Assembly (NCBI RefSeq): GCF_014836905.1
Contig: NZ_JACSPZ010000001.1
Coordinates: 248,001-312,000 of the forward strand
Direction: 5' to 3'
Source of the DNA: Solibacillus faecavium
Lineage (GTDB): Bacteria > Bacillota > Bacilli > Bacillales_A > Planococcaceae
DNA length: 64,000 bases
A program made the position numbers and the translations under genes. Every line of letters starts with the position of its first letter. Position 1 is the first letter of the stretch. The notes below the pieces were generated by a model. That model ran no database searches and was not told where the DNA came from. It saw nothing but the letters and a program-made list of their open reading frames with translations. This document shows positions 57,902 through 64,000 of this stretch, in pieces.

Positions 57902-58626
57902 TACGCATCTCTCCTAACAACTGTTCCAATTTTTTCGCCCATTGCGGCACGTTTAATATTACCACGTTCTGACAAGTTGAAAACGACAAGCTTAATATCA
58001 TTATCCATACATAATGTTGAAGCTGTTGAATCCATTACTTGTAAACCTTGCTGAATAACGTCTAAATACGTAAGTGTGTCATACTTAACTGCTTCAGAAT
58101 CTAATTTTGGATCTGCAGAATATACACCATCCACATTGTTTTTCGCCATTAAAATTGCATCTGCATTAATCTCTGCGGCACGCAAAGCTGCTGTCGTGTC
58201 TGTTGAGAAATAAGGGTTACCTGTTCCCGCAGCGAAAATTACGACACGTGACTTTTCCAAATGACGAACTGCTTTACGTCGAATATATGGCTCTGCCACT
58301 TGCGTCATAACGATTGATGATTGAACACGTGTTGGAACGCCTAGATTTTCTAATGAGTCTTGTAGAGCAAGTGCATTCATCACTGTTCCCAACATACCCA
58401 TATAATCTGCATTGGCACGCTCCATACCCATTTCAGCGCCAATTTTCCCGCGCCAAATGTTTCCGCCACCGACAACTAATGCAACCTCTACACCCAAGTC
58501 GATAACATCTTTAATTTCTGCAGCGATTGATTTAATTACATCTGGTGAGAAACCGAAGCCCAATTCCCCAGCTAATGCTTCCCCGCTTAGTTTAATTACT
58601 ACTCGTTTGTATTGTGACACACTCAT
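57901..58626 (-). CDS. pyrH: UMP kinase
   Basis: 241 residues of the hexameric bacterial amino-acid-kinase-fold enzyme: [41 protein letters not shown]. It phosphorylates UMP to UDP and is regulated by UTP and GTP in this family. GGAGGT lies upstream; coupled to frr by a 1-nt overlap. Confidence 0.98.
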   Translation of the reverse strand: MSVSQYKRVVIKLSGEALAGELGFGFSPDVIKSIAAEIKDVIDLGVEVALVVGGGNIWRGKIGAEMGMERANADYMGMLGTVMNALALQDSLENLGVPTRVQSSIVMTQVAEPYIRRKAVRHLEKSRVVIFAAGTGNPYFSTDTTAALRAAEINADAILMAKNNVDGVYSADPKLDSEAVKYDTLTYLDVIQQGLQVMDSTASTLCMDNDIKLVVFNLSERGNIKRAAMGEKIGTVVRRDA

Positions 58627-58715
58627 AGTAGACCTCCGTTACTCATTTATTTTAAAGGAAATACGACCCGATTTGCTATGTATCGCACTTCACTTAAATC
58701 AAAAATAGATTTCTT

Positions 58716-58748
58716 TAAAAATAGGGAACACGCAAATGGTGCTCCCTA
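58716..58748 (-). terminator. Terminator of tsf
   Basis: TAGGGA/TCCCTA outer and CAC/GTG inner stems (58722-58748), followed on the minus strand by TTTTTAAA; 40 nt past the tsf stop. Confidence 0.85.
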
Positions 58749-58788
58749 CTGTTTGCTTAAATTAAGGTTAATTTAAGTTGTAATTTAA

Positions 58789-59673
58789 TTAGTTACCTTT
58801 AACTTGGCTCATTACTTCTTCAGCAAAGTTATCTTCACGTTTCTCGATACCTTCACCAACAGCATAACGAGTGAAGCTTGTTACAGTAGCATCTAAAGAT
58901 TTTACGAAGTCACGAACTTTTTGATCTGAGTTTTTAACGAAAGCTTGGTCTAATAAACATACGTCTTCGAAATATTTACCAAGACGACCTTCTACCATTT
59001 TCGCTACGATGTTTTCTGGTTTACCTTCGTTTAACGCTTGCTCAGTTAATACTTTGCGCTCACGTTCAACTTCGTCAGCAGAAACTTCGTCACGAGAAAT
59101 GTAAGTTGGGTTGATAGCAGCGATATGCATTGCGATATCTTTTGCAGCAGCAGCATCAGTAGAACCTTCAAGAACTACTAATACACCAATACGGCCGCCC
59201 ATGTGTAAGTATGCACCGAATGCATCTGCATCAGTTTTTGTTTTGATTTCAAAACGACGTAATGAAATTTTCTCACCGATAGTAGCTGTAGCTGTAGAAA
59301 TTTGATCAACGATTTTCACGCCGTCTTTTTCTAACTCCATAGCAGCTTCTACTGATTCTGGTTTAGCAGCTAATAATTGCTCTGCTAATGAAGAAACTAA
59401 GAATTGGAATTTATCGTTTTTCGCAACGAAATCTGTTTCAGCGTTTACTTCTAAAAGAATCGCTTCATTACCGTTTTCTAAAATATAAGTTGTACCTTCA
59501 GCAGCGATACGGTCAGCTTTCTTACCAGCAGCAGCTAAACCTTTTTCACGTAGGAAGTCGATTGCAGCATCGATGTCGCCTTCAGTTTGTACTAAAGCTT
59601 TTTTACAGTCCATCATACCTGCGCCTGTTTTTTCGCGTAATTCTTTTACTAATTGTGCAGTAACGTTTGCCAT
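58789..59673 (-). CDS. tsf: Elongation factor Ts
   Basis: 294 residues: UBA-like N-terminal domain ([20 protein letters not shown]), the TDFVAKN core motif and C-terminal dimer domain. Guanine-nucleotide exchange factor for EF-Tu. AGGAGG 9 nt upstream. It follows rpsB with a terminator between, which will give less Ts than S2. Confidence 0.98.
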   Translation of the reverse strand: MANVTAQLVKELREKTGAGMMDCKKALVQTEGDIDAAIDFLREKGLAAAGKKADRIAAEGTTYILENGNEAILLEVNAETDFVAKNDKFQFLVSSLAEQLLAAKPESVEAAMELEKDGVKIVDQISTATATIGEKISLRRFEIKTKTDADAFGAYLHMGGRIGVLVVLEGSTDAAAAKDIAMHIAAINPTYISRDEVSADEVERERKVLTEQALNEGKPENIVAKMVEGRLGKYFEDVCLLDQAFVKNSDQKVRDFVKSLDATVTSFTRYAVGEGIEKREDNFAEEVMSQVKGN

Positions 59674-59780
59674 GTTGAGTTTCCTCCTAAATATATTGAA
59701 AAATTTATTTATACTATTTCATACTTTAAGCGATAAATCGTGAAGTTTCAACGATTCACACATTTTTACATTCATTTCTC

Positions 59781-59820
59781 AAAAAAAGGTGATAAGGGGT
59801 TCATCCACTTATCACCTTTT
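59781..59820 (-). terminator. Terminator between rpsB and tsf
   Basis: AAAAGGTGATAAG and CTTATCACCTTTT, a perfect 13-bp stem with an 11-nt loop, followed on the minus strand by TTTTTTT; 11 nt past rpsB. Confidence 0.95.
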
Positions 59821-59831
59821 CTAAAAGTGAA

Positions 59832-60554
59832 TTACTCAGCTGTAGCTTCTTCTACTGCTGGAGCTTCTTCTTCACCTTGTTTAGCTTCTAATAAAGCGTC
59901 AGCCATTTTAGCAGTTAATAATTTAACCGCGCGGATAGCATCGTCGTTTGCAGGGATTACGTAATCAATTTCATCTGGATCACAGTTAGTGTCTACGATA
60001 CCAACTAGAGGGATGTTTAATTTGATTGCTTCTGCAACTGCGATACGCTCTTTACGAGGGTCTACTACGAACATTACGTCTGGAATAGCTTTCATATCAC
60101 GGATACCGCCTAAGAATTTAACTAAGCGTTCGTGCTCTTTTTTAAGTTGGATTACTTCTTTTTTAGGAAGTACAGCAAAAGTACCATCTTCTTCCATTTT
60201 CTCGATATCTTTCATACGTTTAACACGTTTTTGAATAGTACCGAAGTTTGTTAAAGTACCACCTAACCAACGTTGGTTGATGTAGTAGTTACCTGAACGT
60301 TCAGCTTCTTCTTTGATCGCTTCTTGTGCTTGTTTTTTCGTACCTACGAATAAAACTTTACCACCGTCTTGACCAACTTGACGCATGAAATCGTATGCTT
60401 CTTCTAATTTTTTAACCGTTTTTTGTAAATCGATAATGTAAATACCGTTACGTTCTACGAAGATATATTTCTTCATTTTTGGGTTCCAACGGCGAGTTTG
60501 GTGACCGAAATGTACACCAGCTTCTAGTAATTGTTTCATTGAAATTACTGACAT
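59832..60554 (-). CDS. rpsB: 30S ribosomal protein S2
   Basis: 240 residues: [57 protein letters not shown]. Assembles late on the 30S subunit. The acidic tail ([18 protein letters not shown]) is normal for Bacilli. Own promoter at 60680-60708. Confidence 0.98.
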   Translation of the reverse strand: MSVISMKQLLEAGVHFGHQTRRWNPKMKKYIFVERNGIYIIDLQKTVKKLEEAYDFMRQVGQDGGKVLFVGTKKQAQEAIKEEAERSGNYYINQRWLGGTLTNFGTIQKRVKRMKDIEKMEEDGTFAVLPKKEVIQLKKEHERLVKFLGGIRDMKAIPDVMFVVDPRKERIAVAEAIKLNIPLVGIVDTNCDPDEIDYVIPANDDAIRAVKLLTAKMADALLEAKQGEEEAPAVEEATAE

Positions 60555-60679
60555 GAGTGTTTCCTCCTAATATGTTTGGTTTTTTTCCTCCGCATTTTTC
60601 ATCTGCAACAAGCTACCCGTAGACTTACGAGCACCACTTACTACATCAAAATACGTGTGTATTGTTAACACCGCTTGTA

Positions 60680-60708
60680 ACTATATCACACTCGCCTTTC
60701 AAGTGCAA
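60680..60708 (-). promoter_or_regulatory. Sigma-A promoter of rpsB
   Basis: Minus strand: TTGCAC (60703-60708), 17 nt, TATAGT (60680-60685), just past the swrB-like stop. It separates ribosomal expression from the motility operon. Confidence 0.75.
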
Positions 60709-60713
60709 CTCCT

Positions 60714-61307
60714 TTACGCGTGAAACTTTACGAGAAGCTCAATTTCAGTTTTGCCTCGTTGCATGATTTTAGCGATTTCTTCTATTGTCTTTCCATTTCG
60801 GTAAAGCTCGACTGCTTGCTGTTCAGTAGTTAACTGTTTTGGCGGTACATCTTCGGCTGCTGTGAACAACTCGGATTCTACTGATTGTTCCACTGCATCG
60901 AATTGTTTGTTCTTTTGTTTCTTGTATGCATTTGCTGCTTGCTTGACGGGAATGAATTTTCGCGGTTCTTGTTCTGTAACCGGACTTTTTTTAGTTATTC
61001 CAGTCGCAGCTTGTTCCTCATTCATCTTTATGTTTTTATCTCCGGAATGCTGTGTAAGCTGCTTATCTGTGTTTTCATGCACTGCCTTTTGAGGAACAGG
61101 CTGCTTTTTTAGTTCATTAATTAGTCGGTCATTCTCTTCTCTCATTTCCATTAAATACACACTGATGGCGTTGTCCATCTCATTTACCAGTTCATTTTGA
61201 CGCTTTTCTAAATCATTAAATTTAGAAAGCTTACTGTTCAGAATGACAATGGCGAAAATCGTAATTAATTGGATGAGAAAGAGCATAACTATTAGTGCTG
61301 TCGTCAT
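60714..61307 (-). CDS. SwrB/YlxL-like protein
   Basis: 197 residues with an N-terminal membrane helix (about 3-24), a coiled coil (about 27-70), a low-complexity linker, and a C-terminal helix-turn-helix-like stretch AVELYRNGKTIEEIAKIMQR (165-184). This layout and its place at the end of the che-sigD operon match SwrB, which promotes assembly of the flagellar export apparatus in B. subtilis. Sequence likeness is limited to the ends. Confidence 0.8.
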   Translation of the reverse strand: MTTALIVMLFLIQLITIFAIVILNSKLSKFNDLEKRQNELVNEMDNAISVYLMEMREENDRLINELKKQPVPQKAVHENTDKQLTQHSGDKNIKMNEEQAATGITKKSPVTEQEPRKFIPVKQAANAYKKQKNKQFDAVEQSVESELFTAAEDVPPKQLTTEQQAVELYRNGKTIEEIAKIMQRGKTEIELLVKFHA

Positions 61308-61315
61308 AACTTCTC

Positions 61316-61621
61316 CTAACCACTAAAATCAAAAAGATTCCCTTTAAAAGGGTGTTGTGCTTTTTGTTCCAATTGGTCTTTATTTTTCTTATCGTGCTGC
61401 GTTTGTGACTGATTGTTTTCAGAGTGTTCATCATCATCTTTTAGGGCATCCATTTTATCCGATTCATTTACCGAAAGTTGCTTGCGTTCTATTTCCCTTT
61501 TAAGTGCTTCATTTGCATGCATTTGCTGGAGAATAGTGTTTTGTTGATGCTGATCCGCCATTTTCCCTGCATCAAAGGTTTTTGGAATCGCAATTTGGAG
61601 CTCCAGCCCTTTTAAACTCAT
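61316..61621 (-). CDS. Uncharacterised small hydrophilic protein between sigD and swrB
   Basis: 101 residues, no membrane segment. Residues 1-50 (SLKGLELQIAIPKTFDAGKM, QQNTILQQMHANEALKREIE) look structured and helical; the rest is a charged, Gln/Asp/Lys-rich tail ending PFKGNLFDFSG. GGAGG lies 8 nt before the ATG; 12 nt separate it from sigD, 8 nt from swrB. No counterpart in the B. subtilis operon that I can recall. Context suggests a flagellar or sigma-D related role; none can be shown. Confidence 0.8.
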   Translation of the reverse strand: MSLKGLELQIAIPKTFDAGKMADQHQQNTILQQMHANEALKREIERKQLSVNESDKMDALKDDDEHSENNQSQTQHDKKNKDQLEQKAQHPFKGNLFDFSG

Positions 61622-61633
61622 ACAGACGCCTCC

Positions 61634-62404
61634 TTACGTATTAATCATTTCTGAAGACAATAATTTACGTAATTTAAACAATGCTTTAGAGTGTATTTGA
61701 GAAATGCGTGATGTAGATAACTCCAAGACTTCCCCAATTTCAGTCAATGTCATTTCTTCTGAGTAGAATAAGCTAATGACAAGCTGCTCTTTTTCGTTCA
61801 GCTTTTTTATATTGGCTGCCAAATCGCCTAAAAGCTCTAAATGTATTGTATGCTGTTCGGGTGTCTTTGTATGGTCATCACGAATGACAAAAGTTTTGCC
61901 TTCACTATCTTCTTGATCAAGTTGCTCATTTATTGAAAGTACATTTGAAAAAAAATGTTCCTGATAGGTTTGATAAACTTCTTCAACAGGTAAATTCATT
62001 TGTGCAGCAACTTCCTCAGGGGTTGCATGGCGCATTAGCTTTTGCTCAAGTGATTCAATTTGTGCTTCCAACTTTTTAGCCTTTTCACGTGCTGAACGCG
62101 GAAGCCAGTCTTCTTTCCGAAGTCCATCAATTATTGCGCCCCGTACACGAAAGGATGCGTACGTATCAAACTTTAAATCTCTATTTATATCAAATTTATT
62201 TAAAGCATCAAAAAGTCCCATCATTCCAAGACTCATTAAATCATTTCTCGAAACATTTTTAGGAAGTCCAACAGCTATACGCTGTACATGATACGTTACA
62301 AGTGGCTTATATTTTTTGATTAACATGTCTCCTGCTTCAGGATCTCGGTTCTTTGTCCAACGAACCCATAAGGCTTGTTCGTCTCCATGTCCTTGTTCAG
62401 TCAA
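61634..62404 (-). CDS. sigD: Flagellar sigma factor SigD (FliA/WhiG family)
   Basis: 256 residues, with sigma region 2 (SLGMMGLFDALNKFDINRDL, FDTYASFRVRGAIIDGLRKED), region 3 and region 4 (LNEKEQLVISLFYSEEMTLT, then SRISQIHSKALFKLRKLL). It directs transcription of late flagellar, chemotaxis and autolysin genes. GGAGGTA precedes the ATG. A terminator lies upstream, so partial readthrough or an internal promoter must supply it. Confidence 0.97.
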   Translation of the reverse strand: MTEQGHGDEQALWVRWTKNRDPEAGDMLIKKYKPLVTYHVQRIAVGLPKNVSRNDLMSLGMMGLFDALNKFDINRDLKFDTYASFRVRGAIIDGLRKEDWLPRSAREKAKKLEAQIESLEQKLMRHATPEEVAAQMNLPVEEVYQTYQEHFFSNVLSINEQLDQEDSEGKTFVIRDDHTKTPEQHTIHLELLGDLAANIKKLNEKEQLVISLFYSEEMTLTEIGEVLELSTSRISQIHSKALFKLRKLLSSEMINT

Positions 62405-62524
62405 ACGTACCTCCCCCTTTTGTAGTTAAAGTGAGTATAATTACTATTCATTATACCAAAAAGCCCAAGAATAAACATGTAAGGAACTGTGAGACACAAC
62501 ATCTACACATTTTCAAAAAACAAA

Positions 62525-62550
62525 AAAAGAGCCGAAAGTACGACTCTTTT
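62525..62550 (-). terminator. Terminator within the che-sigD operon
   Basis: AAAAGAGcCG/CGaCTCTTTT stem overlapping the stop codon of the 123-residue gene, followed on the minus strand by TTTTTTTG. It would reduce sigD expression relative to cheC and cheD. Confidence 0.85.
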
Positions 62551-62920
62551 ATCGGGAAAGTGCCTCATCTCCATGCAACATCGTTCGAACGACTTGAGCA
62601 ATATCCTCCGTATTTTCTTCATCAAATTCCATTGTGGACTGATTACTACGAGTTGAAAATTGCTGATCACTCTCATCTAACATTGTTTGACCGATAATCT
62701 CATCTTCGGTTTCTGCAAAGACAGGCGTTTCCGGTGTATAGAAAACATAGCCTAGAAAATAACGCAGGAAATACATCCCAACGAATGCTATGAACGCGAC
62801 TAAAAAAGATGTACTTATTATTTGGAGTGGCAAAGCATACGGATTTTGAATTGCCAAAATAAAATAACTAGCGAAGGATAGTAATGCTGCCCAACAGTTA
62901 TAAAATATTGAACCAAACAT
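62549..62920 (-). CDS. Uncharacterised membrane protein between cheD and sigD
   Basis: 123 residues. Two hydrophobic helices (about 7-26 and 32-58), then an acidic cytoplasmic or external tail of about 60 residues (QTMLDESDQQFSTRSNQSTM, EFDEENTEDIAQVVR). The ATG shares one base with the cheD stop and has GGAG upstream. Not present at this place in B. subtilis. Function unknown; coupled translation with cheD argues for a motility or chemotaxis link. Confidence 0.8.
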   Translation of the reverse strand: MFGSIFYNCWAALLSFASYFILAIQNPYALPLQIISTSFLVAFIAFVGMYFLRYFLGYVFYTPETPVFAETEDEIIGQTMLDESDQQFSTRSNQSTMEFDEENTEDIAQVVRTMLHGDEALSR

Positions 62921-63423
62921 CAAATTTCACTCACTCCTTTATTTACTGTTCGGACATTCAGTATATTTGTTTCCGGACTAAACTCGATTGTGCGACCACT
63001 ATTTCCACCCGTATCCTCTGAAATAATCGGTATGTTCAGCTTTTTTAATTGCGCTTTTACCGCTTCGACATTTCTTGGACCGATACGCATCGAATCTTTA
63101 TCCGATGTAAATTGGAACATTTGTGCACCACCGGCGATTTTAGCTTTCAACTTATAGCTTTGTGCCCCATCCCGCTTTAATCTGTCTACTAAAGCAAGAA
63201 TACCTGTATCTGCGAATTTCGCTTCATTTAAAGTGTTAGTACGATTCAGGCTTGAATCAGGCAGCATTACATGAACCATGCCGCCTATTTTTTTGGATTC
63301 GTCATAAATAACAACTCCAACACATGAACCAAGACCTGAAGTACGGATTGTATGAGGGGCTTTAACAATATCCATTTGTGCAATCCCTACTTTAATCACT
63401 TCGTATAAATTGGTAACCATCAT
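62920..63423 (-). CDS. cheD: Chemoreceptor glutamine deamidase CheD
   Basis: 167 residues with the Cys-His deamidase pair (C34 in GLGSCVGVVIYD, H51 in GGMVHVMLPDSS). It deamidates receptor glutamines and boosts CheC phosphatase activity. Overlaps cheC by 4 nt, giving the conserved cheC-cheD pair. Confidence 0.96.
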   Translation of the reverse strand: MMVTNLYEVIKVGIAQMDIVKAPHTIRTSGLGSCVGVVIYDESKKIGGMVHVMLPDSSLNRTNTLNEAKFADTGILALVDRLKRDGAQSYKLKAKIAGGAQMFQFTSDKDSMRIGPRNVEAVKAQLKKLNIPIISEDTGGNSGRTIEFSPETNILNVRTVNKGVSEI

Positions 63424-64000
63424 GTAGTAGGCACTCCTAATGCTTTAAAAATTGTTTCGAATGAATCAGGCTCCGGCATCAAAAGGAAATGCCCCTTCAC
63501 TGCCTCATCATCGGAAATAGCTTCCTCATAAATGGATGTATTTATAACAATTACAGTGTCGCTTACTTGCGAGAGTTCAATAAGTCCGATACTAATAATG
63601 GCACCGAACATATCAATACTTAAACCTGGTACAGTCGGATAAATTTTAAGGCCTGTAAAATCCGATAAAGCAGATAAATAAGAGCCCGATAAAATGTTAC
63701 CCATTTCCTGCATAGCAGATAAACCTAACTCAGAATATGGAGGCGTATTGAAGTCAAAAGAATCATCGCGTATTAAGCTACGAATAAATCGATTGGCCTG
63801 TTCAAGCGGCAGAATAAAAAACATACTTCCCTGGGCATCACCTTCAATACGTAGGTAAATACCTACAACAACATTTTCCGGCCCACCCGCCAATTCCATC
63901 ATTTCATTAAATGAAACCATTCTCACATCTGGTACACGCATATCGATTTTCTTTTGCAGTAAAGTCGATAATGCCGTAGCAGCATGGGCAGCGCCGATAT
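63420..64000 (-). CDS. cheC: CheY-P phosphatase CheC, 5' end outside window
   Basis: The last 193 codons or so are in the window; the frame is open through position 64000 (upstream residues read IGAAHAATALSTLLQKKID), so the internal ATG at 63941 is not the start. The second active-site helix reads LSALQEMGNILSGSYLSALS and the first begins at the edge (NIGAAHAATAL). It dephosphorylates CheY-P and partners with CheD in adaptation. Confidence 0.95.
   Translation of the reverse strand, partial: IGAAHAATALSTLLQKKIDMRVPDVRMVSFNEMMELAGGPENVVVGIYLRIEGDAQGSMFFILPLEQANRFIRSLIRDDSFDFNTPPYSELGLSAMQEMGNILSGSYLSALSDFTGLKIYPTVPGLSIDMFGAIISIGLIELSQVSDTVIVINTSIYEEAISDDEAVKGHFLLMPEPDSFETIFKALGVPTT

Noticed and set aside
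60609-60678. Possible autoregulatory leader of rpsB closed by ACAAGC/GCTTGT
   Set aside because: The upstream arm falls at or before the start point predicted from the promoter at 60680-60708, so the closing stem would not be fully transcribed.

Overview
The window is a stretch of a low-GC, Gram-positive, spore-forming and motile bacterium of the order Bacillales. Nearly everything lies on the minus strand, and gene order follows the Bacillus subtilis ymdB/rny-recA-ymf-nup-spoIIIE-rnjB-dapA-asd-dpaBA-ymxH-mlpA-pnpA-rpsO-ribC-truB-rbfA-infB-nusA-rimP-polC-proS-rasP-dxr-cdsA-uppS-frr-pyrH-tsf-rpsB-swrB-sigD-cheD-cheC block, read here from low to high coordinates. Details (missing dapG and tepA, two unknown proteins around sigD, repeat content) point to the Planococcaceae/Caryophanaceae side (Solibacillus or Lysinibacillus-like). 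That placement is inference from gene order and protein style, not from a search.

Layout. 1-642: end of ymdB, cut by the window. 0.7-5.1 kb: an accessory block wedged between ymdB and rny, with a shortened GalE-like epimerase, a family 2 glycosyltransferase and a TupA-like ATP-grasp protein (all three with altered or missing key residues), then a phage-replication-like relic and an IS3-type relic. 5.2-16.3 kb: rny, recA, cinA, pgsA, rodZ-like, ymfK, ymfJ, and the EF-P 5-aminopentanol modification genes ymfI, yfmH, yfmF. 16.7-22.5 kb: a nucleoside ABC importer (nupNOPQ) with its GntR regulator. 22.7-31 kb: the SpoIIIE/FtsK translocase, RNase J2, dapA, asd, and the dipicolinate operon ymxH-dpaA-dpaB behind a sigma-K-like promoter. 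31.4-33.8 kb: the only convincing plus-strand operon, a GntR-ABC transporter cassette with its own operator. 33.9-45.6 kb: mlpA, pnp, rpsO, ribF, truB, rbfA and the nusA-infB operon. 45.9-60.6 kb: polC, proS, the rseP-dxr-cdsA-uppS envelope genes, frr, pyrH, tsf, rpsB. 60.7-64 kb: swrB-like, sigD, cheD and cheC with two unknown small proteins.

The genes are mostly housekeeping: translation (rpsB, tsf, frr, infB, rbfA, rimP, rpsO, proS), RNA decay (rny, rnjB, pnp), replication and repair (polC, recA, ftsK), lipid and isoprenoid synthesis (pgsA, cdsA, dxr, uppS), lysine/dipicolinate supply, and motility control.

The most unusual content is between genes. There are two arrays of a short motif repeating every 21 bp (6988-7326 and 16417-16612), three copies of an element made of four palindromes with near-constant spacing of about 52, 62 and 51 bp (31.1, 40.0 and 50.3 kb), two copies of a 101-bp GC-rich element (25.2 and 52.5 kb), and a 49-bp near-perfect palindrome before rimP. 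I see no CRISPR array, rRNA, tRNA or intact mobile element.
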